Below are positions 18,936 through 28,014 of a DNA stretch of 64,000 nt, in pieces. Within the stretch, counting starts at the first letter, position 1. Each line of letters starts with the position of its first letter. Position numbers and translations under genes: made by a program. The notes under the pieces were generated by a model. It did not search any database, was not told the origin of the DNA, and was given only the letters and a program-made list of their open reading frames with translations. The stretch spans positions 33,350-97,349 of the forward strand of contig CAZGIW010000004.1 in assembly GCA_964526285.1 (NCBI GenBank). Reading direction: 5' to 3'. The DNA is from CAYMAZ01 sp964526285 (GTDB taxonomy: Bacteria > Bacteroidota > Bacteroidia > Bacteroidales > DTU049).

Positions 18936-19361
18936 TCAAAGATTAATGTCGTTTTCTTTGTAGAAATCATTGAGTTCCTGTTCAAAGGTTTTCTTCTTAT
19001 GATGTATTGCTTGATTCTGAATATATTCCTTTAATTCTTTCAAATTACCATAATTTACAGAAAACACAGAGTACTCTTCTTGCCAGCCAAATGGTTCAGA
19101 AGTGAGTTTATTGTTGTTAATCCAGTTTGATGACTCTCCCTTCAATAATTGAGCAACCTGAGAAACAGATTGTTGAGAGTTTAATGAAACTAAACAATGA
19201 ACATGGTCAGAGTAGCCTCCAATTTGAACAATGTTTATTTTTTTTTGGGTTGCATTATCAACAATATGTTTAAAAACAGGTTTTCTGATTTCTTCATTTA
19301 GAAACTTAATTCTGCTTTTTGTTGACCACACAAAATGGACATAAACTTTTATGTAAGGCAT
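18936..19361 (-). CDS. tnpA: IS200-like / REP-associated (Y1) transposase
   Basis: 141 residues, full length for the Y1_Tnp family, which cuts and rejoins single-stranded DNA at hairpins. The HUH metal motif is H53-V-H55 in YSDHVHCL, and the likely nucleophile is Tyr113 in EYIQNQAIHH. The opening MPYIKVYVHFVWSTK and the KGESSNWIN phrase are typical. No tnpB accompanies it. It is boxed in by hairpins on both sides (b, a, f upstream; e, c, d, f downstream), the arrangement expected of a REP-associated tyrosine transposase acting on its own repeats. The 870-bp unit appears at least partly tandem. It seems intact: no frameshift or early stop. A -7 box lies at 19404-19411. Confidence 0.92.
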   Translation of the reverse strand: MPYIKVYVHFVWSTKSRIKFLNEEIRKPVFKHIVDNATQKKINIVQIGGYSDHVHCLVSLNSQQSVSQVAQLLKGESSNWINNNKLTSEPFGWQEEYSVFSVNYGNLKELKEYIQNQAIHHKKKTFEQELNDFYKENDINL

Positions 19362-19403
19362 AAATTATCAATTTATTAAATTGTAAATAAATCATTTCAA
19401 TAG

Positions 19404-19411
19404 CAAAAATA
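19404..19411 (-). promoter_or_regulatory. -7 box of the transposase gene
   Basis: TATTTTTG on the minus strand, 42 bp upstream of the transposase ATG, inside the mobile unit. Confidence 0.5.
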
Positions 19412-19451
19412 TAAAAATTCTTTCATTCTATTTTATTGGGTTCATTTTTTT

Positions 19452-19507
19452 GGGACTAAAGTCCCTGTCGGGGCGGGTTTGTCTGGCCTACGGGCTAAAG
19501 CCCGTAG
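19452..19507 (-). repeat. Hairpins b and a upstream of the transposase
   Basis: Hairpin b at 19452-19465 (stem GGGAC, loop TAAA on plus) and intact hairpin a at 19488-19507 (stem CTACGGGC, loop TAAA on plus). On the transposase coding strand both loops read TTTA, the same as in the copy at 2684-2885. Confidence 0.8.
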
Positions 19508-19703
19508 CTATTGGTTTGTAACGAGAACAAACAGTTCGTTGGCACAAACACGCTGAAGCATGTTTGTGGGAGAATAAAAGTTCAATTAGTAAATGCGACT
19601 TTTAAGAGTATTAATGTATTGTTGTCTCGTGAAAAACATTACTTTCTGACTATATCATCAACACAACTTCAGTTGTGTTGAAAACCCCCGCATTGCTTAC
19701 AAC
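19493..19703 (+). repeat. 211-bp direct repeat, right copy, ending at the gap
   Basis: Second copy of 18623-18833 with one mismatch, containing hairpins f (19543-19568) and d (19659-19680). It stops exactly at the N run. Confidence 0.9.
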
Positions 19704-19803
19704 NNNNNNNNNNNNNNNNNNNNNNNNNNNNNNNNNNNNNNNNNNNNNNNNNNNNNNNNNNNNNNNNNNNNNNNNNNNNNNNNNNNNNNNNNNNNNNNNN
19801 NNN
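19704..19803. other. Scaffold gap of 100 N
   Basis: Exactly 100 undetermined bases, the usual placeholder for a gap of unknown length. The same 55-bp sequence lies on both sides (19649-19703 and 19804-19858), so the assembly probably broke in a repeat array; more copies of the 870-bp unit could be missing. Confidence 0.97.
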
Positions 19804-19858
19804 ACTATATCATCAACACAACTTCAGTTGTGTTGAAAACCCCCGCATTGCTTACAAC
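19804..19858 (+). repeat. Third, partial copy of the direct repeat
   Basis: 55 bp identical to the ends of the two 211-bp repeats (18779-18833 and 19649-19703), with hairpin d at 19814-19835. It ends 11 bp before the stop codon of the dusB gene on the minus strand. Confidence 0.9.
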
Positions 19859-19869
19859 AAAAAATTAGT

Positions 19870-20868
19870 TCATGACATATCCATATCATTCACATCGCCA
19901 TATTTCAAAATAATCTCATCCAGTACCTCAAATACCTCAATCTGACTCATGGCAAGCATCAGCTTCATGCGAAAAGGCTTAAAATCAGGAAAATGTTTAA
20001 AATATCCTGCATAGTGCTTGCGAATTTCATAAATGGTTTTATTCAATCCCTTCCATTGTGCCGATAGTAAAAAATGTTTCTTTACAGTGGCAACCCGTTC
20101 TTCAATACCAATGACTTCAGGAATCAATCCCTTTCGCAATTGCTGTATTTGATTAAATATAAACGGATTACCAAAACAAGCACGACCAATCATTACCCCG
20201 TCAACTCCATACTTTTTCGGATATTCAATGGCCTGTTGTGCAGTGCTGATATCTCCGTTTCCAATGATGGGAATAAAAATTCTGTTGTCATTCTTCACAC
20301 GGGCAATCACATCCCAGTCGGCTTCACCGCTGTACATCTGAGATTTTGTTCGACCATGGATGGTCAGTGCCGCAATTCCGCTATCCTGCAAACGTAGTGC
20401 AGTTTCATAAATTGAAATATTGCTCAGGTCCCAACCTGTGCGGGTTTTTACTGTTACCGGAATTGTGCTTGCTTCAACTGCAGTTTTTGCAAGCTTTGCC
20501 ATCAGCTCAGGATCTTGAATCAGAGCAGCACCCGCACCTTTTGAAACGATTTTCTTAACCGGACAGCCCATGTTCAAATCTATGAAATCAGGTTTCAGCG
20601 GCTCAATCATGGCAATTGCCCTCTTCAGATTGTCAGGCTTGTTTCCGAAAATCTGAATGGATAGTGGACGCTCCTGTGGCAAAAAATTCAGCTTATGCCC
20701 AAAATGATCTTCCTTGTTCAGAATGCCCTCAACTGAAATAAATTCACTCACAAGCCAGTCGGCTCCCATTTCTTTGCAAATCCTGCGATATGATGAATCA
20801 GTCACATCTTCCATAGGTGCAAGAAGTACAGGCGGATAGTCAAATTTTATGTTTCCAATCTGAATCAT
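19870..20868 (-). CDS. dusB: tRNA-dihydrouridine synthase
   Basis: 332 residues, FMN-dependent enzyme that reduces uridine in tRNA. TIM-barrel motifs are all present: LAPMEDVTD at 16-24, DLNMGCP at 97-103 with the catalytic Cys102, VKTRTGW at 140-146 with Lys141, IHGRT with His171, IIGNGDI, and GVMIGRA for the FMN phosphate. The length fits the DusB/NifR3 group. The mobile repeat array stops just past its 3' end. Divergent from the CPBP protease gene across 49 bp. Confidence 0.94.
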   Translation of the reverse strand: MIQIGNIKFDYPPVLLAPMEDVTDSSYRRICKEMGADWLVSEFISVEGILNKEDHFGHKLNFLPQERPLSIQIFGNKPDNLKRAIAMIEPLKPDFIDLNMGCPVKKIVSKGAGAALIQDPELMAKLAKTAVEASTIPVTVKTRTGWDLSNISIYETALRLQDSGIAALTIHGRTKSQMYSGEADWDVIARVKNDNRIFIPIIGNGDISTAQQAIEYPKKYGVDGVMIGRACFGNPFIFNQIQQLRKGLIPEVIGIEERVATVKKHFLLSAQWKGLNKTIYEIRKHYAGYFKHFPDFKPFRMKLMLAMSQIEVFEVLDEIILKYGDVNDMDMS

Positions 20869-20897
20869 TTCAGGAATTGTTCGTAATTTTAGCGCTG

Positions 20898-20905
20898 CAA
20901 AAATA
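20898..20905 (-). promoter_or_regulatory. -7 box of dusB
   Basis: TATTTTTG on the minus strand, 29 bp upstream of the dusB ATG, in the short divergent gap. The opposite strand has only a near match (TAATTTTA at 20883-20890) for the CPBP gene. Confidence 0.55.
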
Positions 20906-20917
20906 ATAAATACTTGT

Positions 20918-21877
20918 ATGAGTTCAGTCCTTAATCAGTTCAGAAACTTCCCCCCTTTTCTTAAACTCCTGTTTTTGCTGATGCTCAGCATCACAGGAAT
21001 GATTCTTGTCACACTCATCGGACTGCTGATTGCCCTGCCATTTTATGGGGTTGACTCTTTGTCAGTTCTAACCGGAGAATATGATTTGTCAAATCCTGTG
21101 CATCTGGCGCTCCTCAAATATATGCAGATTATCAGCCATTTCGGAATGTTTATTTTTCCCGCCCTGCTTTTTGCAAAAATATTTGAAAATGGAGGACGAA
21201 AGTTCTTTCTGACCCGAAATAGAATCTCTGTGCCCCTTTTGCTCATGGGAGGATTCGTCATGGTGCTCATGTTGCCCTTTGTAAATTTTCTGGGCGATAT
21301 CAATTCAAATATGCACTTGCCCGAAAGCATGAAAACGCTGGAAAACTGGATGCAAACTTCAGAACAGACTGCTGAAAAGATTGTGCTTGCGTTTGTTTCT
21401 CAGACAGAGTGGTATGCCCTGATAATCAATTTGTTTATGATTGCAATTGTTCCGGCAGTTGGTGAGGAACTTATTTTTAGAGGAATTCTGCAGAGAAAAC
21501 TCAATCAGTGGTTTGGCAATGTGCATGTGGCTGTTTTTGTTTCTGCTTTTATATTCAGTGCCATTCATATGCAGTTTTATGGTTTTCTCCCACGCCTGTT
21601 TCTGGGTATGCTGCTTGGATATTTGTTTGTGTGGACAGGATCATTGTGGGTGCCCATATTTGCACATTTTGTCAACAACGGATTGGCTGTGCTGGTGGCA
21701 TGGATGAATGCCTCCGGATTTATCGCCGATGATTTGGACAGTTTAGGAAACTACAGCGATTCATGGGGACACATGTTACTGCTCTCCTTCATGGCTTTTG
21801 CCATGCTCCTGTTTTTCAGATATGTCAACAAAAAGGCAAATCCATATTTTGGTTTGCTGAGAAAAGAAAACACGTAA
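20918..21877 (+). CDS. CPBP-family intramembrane metalloprotease
   Basis: 319 residues with about eight membrane segments. The three CPBP (CAAX protease and bacteriocin-processing) motifs are visible: EELIFRG at 183-189 (Glu-Glu...Arg), His217 in FSAIHMQF, and His250 followed by Asn253/254 in HFVNN. This family includes Rce1-like prenyl-protein proteases and bacteriocin self-immunity proteins. No bacteriocin or prenylated substrate is nearby, so the substrate cannot be named. The N-terminal part has a longer soluble loop (about 90-105 and 125-160) than minimal family members. Confidence 0.88.
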   Translation: MSSVLNQFRNFPPFLKLLFLLMLSITGMILVTLIGLLIALPFYGVDSLSVLTGEYDLSNPVHLALLKYMQIISHFGMFIFPALLFAKIFENGGRKFFLTRNRISVPLLLMGGFVMVLMLPFVNFLGDINSNMHLPESMKTLENWMQTSEQTAEKIVLAFVSQTEWYALIINLFMIAIVPAVGEELIFRGILQRKLNQWFGNVHVAVFVSAFIFSAIHMQFYGFLPRLFLGMLLGYLFVWTGSLWVPIFAHFVNNGLAVLVAWMNASGFIADDLDSLGNYSDSWGHMLLLSFMAFAMLLFFRYVNKKANPYFGLLRKENT

Positions 21878-22287
21878 ACAGGTAGAATTGTTTCAAATTT
21901 CTGAGCTTGAAGTAATGTATTGAAGAGTTTACAGATGGAATTTATCCCGAAGAATTCGGGTCTGATTACGCAGAGAAAAAATATTGTGCTAGAATTCTGA
22001 ATATCTGTGAGTTCCCCTTTAGGAGTCATGGTCAGTGCTATCAAAAATTAAAAAAAACAAAAATCGCAACTCACATTTTGCTTCACAAACCGAATACCGA
22101 ATTCCGCAAACGTTTCGCCTCTCGCAACCGCACACCGTATGACCCCACGTTCAGCGCTACCCTTGCGTACACTTCATCATTCGACATTCGTTATTCATGA
22201 TTCGATATTTTAGTGGTCGTTTGACCACCCCGCCCGCCCAAATTTTAACCTTTGTTGCTGATGCCACGCAAGCGGGCACTCCGGCAG

Positions 22288-22320
22288 AGGGGAATGTGAC
22301 ACGATATATTTTGGTGTGCC
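22288..22320 (+). repeat. Degenerate dispersed repeat, copy 1
   Basis: Begins AGGGGAATGTG and ends TTTTGGTGTGCC; 43414-43447 shares the same beginning and a GTTTGGTGTGAC end. Short and imperfect, so low confidence. Confidence 0.4.
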
Positions 22321-22343
22321 AAATTAACCCCTAACCCTTATTC

Positions 22344-22374
22344 ATTAATCATTAAACATTAAACATTAAACATT
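22344..22374 (+). repeat. 7-bp tandem repeat ATTAAAC
   Basis: Four units (first ATTAATC, then ATTAAAC three times) plus a partial unit. Likely slippage sequence; no regulatory role is apparent. Confidence 0.75.
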
Positions 22375-22560
22375 CCCAAAGGTGCTGGTTATCAGCATGT
22401 TCAAAATTTAAAATAATATTCAACATTTTTCCACTGGTATTCGGTTGCTCAAGCCCCACCGCACCACAACTATTTGATATTTAATATTTTATATTTTATA
22501 TCTTCTATCTTTTGTCTTTATCCCTTTATCTTTTGTCTTATTCCAAAGCCTCCGCTTTTC

Positions 22561-25500
22561 TCATCGTGCAATCAGAATCCTCTCAATGTCACTTTCAACG
22601 TCATTGGAAATTCTGAACAAATACACTCCCTGTCTCAAATTGCTCAAATCTATGCGAAGCATATTCATGCCCTGTGAACCCTGCAAATCTGATTGCTCAA
22701 TCACGCGCTTTCCGTCTGATGAAACCATCTCAAGGCGAAATGCCCCTGTTTCTTTCAATACAAAACTGACAAAAATCTCATCATTGGCAGGATTGGGCGA
22801 CACAGACATAATATAAAAACCCGGATCTATAATGGTGCACCAGGTGTTGTTGTTCAGATTCACATCTTCCACATCCTCATCCGGTAGTGCGCTGTAACAT
22901 ATTGATTTTTTTGTCTCAAGTAAATCATCTTCAAGCATGGTTCCAAAAGTAAACCAAATTGTCTGACCCGATGCCAGCTCACCTTCCCAGCGCTCAACAA
23001 AAGGAATCCCCTGGTCAACCTGCATCTTCATCAGCAAACTTCTTACAGTACGGGTGCCCAGATTTTTTACCTGAATCATTGATTGAACCAAATTGCCGTC
23101 AACAACCTGATCAACTGCTGACACAGCAATATCATAGGTAGACGGTATCACATAAACAGTACCCCAGGCAGTATCATTGCAGGAATAGATATTGGTGGCA
23201 GTCAAATTGACAGTGTAAACATTTGTTTGAGTATAGGTGTGAACAGGATTTGGCAAAACCGAAAACACATCATCCCCAAAATTCCAGTAATATGACACTG
23301 CTCCTTCACTTTCATTTACAAATGTTACATCAAGTGGAGGAATACCATATTCAGGGCTAAATGAAAATGCAGCATGAGGGTAGGGATATACATTCACTGT
23401 TTGTGTTGCACTGTTTTTGCAACCCTGATCTGAGGTCACCATCAAAGAAACACTATATGAACCTGTATCGGGAAACAAGTACATGGGTTGCCACACTGAA
23501 GTGGTATCTTCTTCCGGAAAAGTCCACAGAAGATGATCAATAGTACCACCAACAACACTGCTGGTATCAAAAAACTGCACAGGTGTGTTGAGACATGGCA
23601 ATGAATAATCAAAGCCGGCAACAGGGATATGGTAAATTGTTACAGGTTTTGTGATGGTATTATCGCAGCCGTTGACAGACTTATTATATAATGTAACATC
23701 GTATGTGCCGGCATTTTGATACAGGTGCAAGGGATTGGGCAGGTTTGAAACACCCCCGTCACCAAAACTCCAGTTTCTGATAATAATGGTCTCATGTGCA
23801 GGCACTTGTGTTGTTTCAGTAAATGCTGTTGTTTGCCCTTTGCAGATGTTCGTCCATGAAAAATCAACAGGAGGAGTTGTTTTTATTTCAACAACATGCA
23901 CAGCAGTGTCTCTGCATCCATTTTCACTGACAGCCACAAGATACACATCATACAAACCGGCTCCCGGAAAAGTTAGCAGTGGATGAGTGTTTGTGGAGTA
24001 ATCAACCATCACATTGTTTGAATCCACTGCCCACCATTCATAAGCCTGAATAATCCCGTATCCCAGAGTGGTCAGGTTTGTAAACTGGACTGGTTGCCCC
24101 GAGCAACCCATATATGGCAAAAAAGCAGCCTGAGGATTGGGCAAAACAAATACATTATTTATAATAGTAGCCACACAACCTGAATCGGTTTCCACATACA
24201 GTTCAACAGAATGATTTCCGCTTTGAGAAAACTCATACTGAGGGTGTTGCTGTGTGATGGTGTTGCCCTCAATTGTCCACTCCCAGTATGCAATGGCATC
24301 GGGGGCAGTGGCAGTTGAATTATCGGTAAAACTGGTGGGAAAGCCAAAACACACTGAATCAGCAACAAAACCCACATCAGGTTTGTATCCCTGAAAAGCA
24401 ACATTGATGGTGTCAATTGCAACACATCCTCTTGTATTGGTGGCAGTTACAGAATACTCTCCGGGAGTTTGCAAAACAATGGTTGGAGTAAACTCAAAAG
24501 TTGACCACACATAATCCACAGCCTGAGCAGCGCCTGTCACTAATCCAATGCTTTCACCGCTACACACAGAAAGATCAGGGCCAAGCGAAGCCTGCACAGC
24601 AAATGAATCCACAGCCACAACAAAGGTGTCGGTGAGGGAACATCCAGTCGAATCAGTTACTTGCAGCCAGTATGTTCCCGGTTGTGAAACCTGAAGAGAA
24701 TAGCCGGTTGAAGCATCCGACCACAAATAATCATAATCCACACACTGCAACTGACAGGTATAGGCAACAGTATCGCCAAAACATATTGTTGTATCAGCAA
24801 ATGCAAAATAAGGAAACTGTACACTGATTGTGTCACTGCTCAAACGCCCGAAAACATCCACAACCTGTACCCAGTATGAGCCCGATTGGCTCACAGTGAT
24901 GGTATCGTCAGTGCTGCCCGTTGACCAGAGAACTGAGGTGTAGTCGGGACTGACGCCGAGAGTATATGGACAAAGAGAATAATCAAAAACTGTATCAGCT
25001 CCAAGGCTAACAGGAGGCGCATATTTGTCCATGAGATAGGTTTCAACCTGAATGCGCTGTGGTTCTGTGAGGAGAGTGTCGTATAGGATGAATTCGGCCA
25101 TGTCGCCTGTAAAATAACGAGCATCCAGTAAATACCTTGTTCCAACATTAAGTCCAGTTAAAAAATTATTTCCAATATTTTGAGTGCCAACCAATACTCC
25201 ATTGTCATATAATCTTGCGGGATTAGTAAAAAACAAAGAGCTAATAGTAAAAAGAGGAGAAGGGGCTTTGTCATACATTATACTGTATCCACCTGTTGCG
25301 CCTGCATACATTCTTAACCAAATAAATGCATTGTAAGGGTAATTAAAAACCAGACTTGTTTGTTCAGTCAGACCGTCAAAAATCTCCTGAGCAATTTGAG
25401 TATGAATCCTCCATACAACAAATATTGTTATAGGTTGATAAAGTGTATCAACAAAAATGGCTTGAAAATAATCATTTACTCCATCAAATTGAATTACAGG

Positions 25501-25734
25501 ATAACCTCCAAAAGCATTTTCAATTAATAAGGGTTTGCGAGATTCAGTTATTTGATTTAAATGTCTGTTATTACCGGATATATCAATCCACTGTGAGACA
25601 ACATTGCTTGCTGCAACAACACTGTCGCCAATATACCAAGCCTGTAAACGTTGTAATGGTATCTGCGCATTTGTTTTCACAGATAGCGAGAATATGATTA
25701 GAAAACATATATATATAGAAAAAAAATTCTTCAT
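22561..25734 (-). CDS. T9SS protein with LamG-like and PKD modules
   Basis: About 1057 residues from the ATG at 25734, which opens a signal peptide (MKNFFSIYICFLIIFSL ... NAQ). The longer frame to 25881 is rejected because the -7 box at 25756-25763 lies within it. Order: concanavalin/LamG-like domain (about 25-240; QWIDISGNN, FDGVNDYF, GDMAEFILYD); Ig-like modules with conserved SLGADT/SLGPDL openings (about 245-450); PKD domains with WSFGDG and YWNFGDD phrases (about 450-860); an adhesion-type module starting DIAVSAVDQV; and a type A sorting domain (VSPNPANDEIFVSF to ERILIAR). Probably a surface-exposed glycan- or protein-binding protein; the ligand is unknown. Confidence 0.9.
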   Translation of the reverse strand: MKNFFSIYICFLIIFSLSVKTNAQIPLQRLQAWYIGDSVVAASNVVSQWIDISGNNRHLNQITESRKPLLIENAFGGYPVIQFDGVNDYFQAIFVDTLYQPITIFVVWRIHTQIAQEIFDGLTEQTSLVFNYPYNAFIWLRMYAGATGGYSIMYDKAPSPLFTISSLFFTNPARLYDNGVLVGTQNIGNNFLTGLNVGTRYLLDARYFTGDMAEFILYDTLLTEPQRIQVETYLMDKYAPPVSLGADTVFDYSLCPYTLGVSPDYTSVLWSTGSTDDTITVSQSGSYWVQVVDVFGRLSSDTISVQFPYFAFADTTICFGDTVAYTCQLQCVDYDYLWSDASTGYSLQVSQPGTYWLQVTDSTGCSLTDTFVVAVDSFAVQASLGPDLSVCSGESIGLVTGAAQAVDYVWSTFEFTPTIVLQTPGEYSVTATNTRGCVAIDTINVAFQGYKPDVGFVADSVCFGFPTSFTDNSTATAPDAIAYWEWTIEGNTITQQHPQYEFSQSGNHSVELYVETDSGCVATIINNVFVLPNPQAAFLPYMGCSGQPVQFTNLTTLGYGIIQAYEWWAVDSNNVMVDYSTNTHPLLTFPGAGLYDVYLVAVSENGCRDTAVHVVEIKTTPPVDFSWTNICKGQTTAFTETTQVPAHETIIIRNWSFGDGGVSNLPNPLHLYQNAGTYDVTLYNKSVNGCDNTITKPVTIYHIPVAGFDYSLPCLNTPVQFFDTSSVVGGTIDHLLWTFPEEDTTSVWQPMYLFPDTGSYSVSLMVTSDQGCKNSATQTVNVYPYPHAAFSFSPEYGIPPLDVTFVNESEGAVSYYWNFGDDVFSVLPNPVHTYTQTNVYTVNLTATNIYSCNDTAWGTVYVIPSTYDIAVSAVDQVVDGNLVQSMIQVKNLGTRTVRSLLMKMQVDQGIPFVERWEGELASGQTIWFTFGTMLEDDLLETKKSICYSALPDEDVEDVNLNNNTWCTIIDPGFYIMSVSPNPANDEIFVSFVLKETGAFRLEMVSSDGKRVIEQSDLQGSQGMNMLRIDLSNLRQGVYLFRISNDVESDIERILIAR

Positions 25735-25755
25735 AATATTAAAATAAAACTTTAG

Positions 25756-25763
25756 CAAATTTA
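25756..25763 (-). promoter_or_regulatory. -7 box of the LamG/PKD T9SS gene
   Basis: TAAATTTG on the minus strand, 21 bp upstream of the ATG at 25734. It decides the start choice. Confidence 0.6.
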
Positions 25764-25863
25764 CAAAAAAAACCTCATCAGATGTGTTTTTATTATTTGT
25801 TAAATTATTTAACATAGACTTCTTTTTTAAAAGATTGTTTAATATGGAGTTATTATTTATTAC

Positions 25864-25871
25864 TAATTTTG
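25864..25871 (+). promoter_or_regulatory. -7 box heading the polysaccharide operon
   Basis: TAATTTTG, 27 bp upstream of the first ATG of the glycan cluster (25899). The genes from 25899 to 38650 follow with overlaps or gaps of only a few bases, so this may drive one long transcript. Confidence 0.6.
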
Positions 25872-25898
25872 TAAGCAGCATAAGAGAAAATAGATAAC

Positions 25899-26873
25899 AT
25901 GAAAATACTTGTAACAGGAGCAGATGGATTTATTGGGTCGCACTTAACTGAGATGTTGTTAAAAAAAGGGTATAGTGTAAGAGCTCTTTCTTATTACAAT
26001 TCATTCAACAATTGGGGTTGGTTGGAGGGTGTTATTCATAATCAACTTGAAATTGTGAGTGGGGATATACGAGATCCTTTTTTTTGCAGTGAACTTGTGA
26101 AGGGTGTTGATAAAATTTTTCACCTGGCAGCATTAATTGCGATACCTTATTCTTATATTGCCCCACAATCATATATTGAAACAAATATTAACGGGACATT
26201 GAATATTTGTGATGCCGCTAAAAAGAATAATATTAAAAAAGTTGTCATTGCATCTACAAGTGAAGTTTATGGTACAGCCAAATATGTTCCAATAGATGAA
26301 AACCACCCAAAACAACCTCAGTCACCTTATTCTGCATCAAAAATTGGAGCAGATATGATTGCTTTAAGTTATTATAACTCATTTGGTTTACCCGTCGTCA
26401 TAGCAAGGCCATTTAACACATATGGACCAAGGCAATCAGCCAGAGCAATAATACCAACAATTATCTCGCAAATTTCAGATGGCAAGAAAAAAATCGAATT
26501 GGGAGACCTAAATCCTTTGCGGGATTTTACTTTTGTAAGGGACACATGTATGGGATTTATTGCATTGTCTGAGAGCGACTCTGCCATTGGGCAAGAAATT
26601 AATATATCATCGAAAAGTGAGATTTCCATTGGGGGACTTGCAGATTTAATTGCAAAAAAAATGAAATCAAATGTAGAGTTTGTTGTTAAAAAGGAAAGGA
26701 TAAGACCAAAGGGCTCGGAAGTTTTAAGATTAATGGGTGACAACACAAAGTTGTTTGAGTTAACAGGGTTTAAGCCATCAATAACACTCAATGATGGAAT
26801 TGAAGCAACTGTTACCTGGTTTAAGGAAAAGAACAATTTGTTAAAGTATAAAACGACAATATACAACATATAA
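25899..26873 (+). CDS. legB: LegB-type nucleotide-sugar 4,6-dehydratase
   Basis: 324 residues, extended SDR. The Rossmann motif TGADGFIGSH is at 6-15, the catalytic YxxxK is Y144-S-A-S-K148, and STSEVYG at 119-125 carries the acid/base region of dehydratases. The opening and the stretch around SFNNWGWLEG and HLAALIAIPYSY resemble the LegB group, which acts on GDP-GlcNAc in Campylobacter legionaminic acid synthesis to give the 4-keto-6-deoxy sugar. First gene of the operon and only 4 bp ahead of its expected aminotransferase partner. Whether the nucleotide here is GDP or UDP is inferred only from the PtmE-like gene downstream. Confidence 0.85.
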   Translation: MKILVTGADGFIGSHLTEMLLKKGYSVRALSYYNSFNNWGWLEGVIHNQLEIVSGDIRDPFFCSELVKGVDKIFHLAALIAIPYSYIAPQSYIETNINGTLNICDAAKKNNIKKVVIASTSEVYGTAKYVPIDENHPKQPQSPYSASKIGADMIALSYYNSFGLPVVIARPFNTYGPRQSARAIIPTIISQISDGKKKIELGDLNPLRDFTFVRDTCMGFIALSESDSAIGQEINISSKSEISIGGLADLIAKKMKSNVEFVVKKERIRPKGSEVLRLMGDNTKLFELTGFKPSITLNDGIEATVTWFKEKNNLLKYKTTIYNI

Positions 26874-26877
26874 GCTT

Positions 26878-28014
26878 ATGCCATATAAGATTCCTCTTTT
26901 TAAACTAAATTTTGATGATGAAGAAAAGCAAGCTGTAATTCAGACAATTGAATCAAATTGGATTTCTTTAGGACCAAAGTGTCAGGAGTTTGAAAAAACA
27001 TTTGCTGATATGTTGAAAGTAAAGCATGCCCTTAGTTTATCAAGTTGCACAAGTGCACTCCATTTAGCGATGATATTATTGGGGATAAAGAAAGGTGATG
27101 AGGTTATTTGCCCTTCACTTACTTTTGCAGCAACTGTTAATGCAATTAAATACGTAGAAGCCAAGCCTGTGTTTTGTGATATTTATGGAGTGGAAAACCT
27201 TAATATTAATGCTGAACATATTGAAGATTTAATTACTCCCGAAACAAAGGCAATAATGGTAATGCATTTTGGTGGTTTTCCATGTGAAATGGATAAAATC
27301 ATGCAATTGTCTTTAAAATATAATTTGTTCGTTATTGAAGATGCAAGTCATGCACCGCTTTCGAATTATAAAGGAAGGAAGTTGGGTACAATTGGACATG
27401 TGGGGTGTTTTAGTTTCTTTTCCAACAAGAATATTTCAACTGGAGAAGGAGGGATGCTCATTACTAATGATGAGGACATTTTTAATAAAGCAAAATTGCT
27501 TAGGTCTCATGGCATGACAACAATGTCCTATCAGCGTGCTTCTGGACATGCTACGGATTATGATATTCATGATATTGGTTACAATTATCGAATGGATGAT
27601 ATAAGAGCAAGTATTGGTATTGTTCAATTGAGTAAATTAGAGGAAGATTTAAGAAAAAGAAGCCATGTCAGAAAACAATATATTGAATATTTAAAGGATT
27701 ATGAAGAAATACTTATCCCTTTTAAAAATTCCTCTGAATATGTAAGTAATTATGTGTTTCCAATTGTTCTTAAAAGCTCGAATAGAAAGAAAAGGGATGA
27801 AGTAAGAAATTATTTACATCAGCATGGAGTACAAACAAGTGTTCATTATCCATCAGTTCATAAGTTTTCAATCTACAAAAATGCCTCTTTTATTCTACCA
27901 GAAACTGAATATGTCAGTGATAATGAAATTACTCTTCCTATGTATGGATCATTGCGTGAAGATGAAGTAAAGTATATTTGCAATAAAATAGGTGAAGCTA
28001 AAAGTAATGGATAA
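26878..28014 (+). CDS. legC: LegC-type sugar aminotransferase (DegT/DnrJ family)
   Basis: 378 residues, PLP enzyme. The PLP Lys is Lys184 in FFSNKNISTGEGG; D155 and H158 in EDASHAP hold the cofactor ring; SSCTSALHLA at 55-64 binds the phosphate. Expected reaction: transfer of an amino group to C4 of the keto sugar made by the preceding dehydratase. The 3' end overlaps the ATP-grasp start by 8 bp, so translation is probably coupled. Could also act on another 4-keto sugar; the pairing with the LegB homologue is the main argument for this call. Confidence 0.87.
   Translation: MPYKIPLFKLNFDDEEKQAVIQTIESNWISLGPKCQEFEKTFADMLKVKHALSLSSCTSALHLAMILLGIKKGDEVICPSLTFAATVNAIKYVEAKPVFCDIYGVENLNINAEHIEDLITPETKAIMVMHFGGFPCEMDKIMQLSLKYNLFVIEDASHAPLSNYKGRKLGTIGHVGCFSFFSNKNISTGEGGMLITNDEDIFNKAKLLRSHGMTTMSYQRASGHATDYDIHDIGYNYRMDDIRASIGIVQLSKLEEDLRKRSHVRKQYIEYLKDYEEILIPFKNSSEYVSNYVFPIVLKSSNRKKRDEVRNYLHQHGVQTSVHYPSVHKFSIYKNASFILPETEYVSDNEITLPMYGSLREDEVKYICNKIGEAKSNG

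Larger units (their letters stand above)
21878..22560. other. Intergenic region with low-complexity sequence and small hairpins
   Basis: No gene supported. It contains small palindromes at 21946-21960 (CCCGAA/TTCGGG) and 22213-22228 (GTGGTC, loop GTTT, GACCAC), a 7-bp tandem repeat ATTAAAC at 22344-22374, a segment at 22288-22320 resembling 43414-43447, and AT-rich drift near 22480-22540. Confidence 0.6.

Noticed and set aside
20918..21877. Bacteriocin immunity system based on the CPBP protease
   Set aside because: No bacteriocin precursor, ABC exporter or regulator is adjacent.
21878..22560. Possible small RNA or tRNA
   Set aside because: Only short palindromes and low-complexity sequence; no cloverleaf, GTTCRA-like T-loop or promoter-terminator pair was found.
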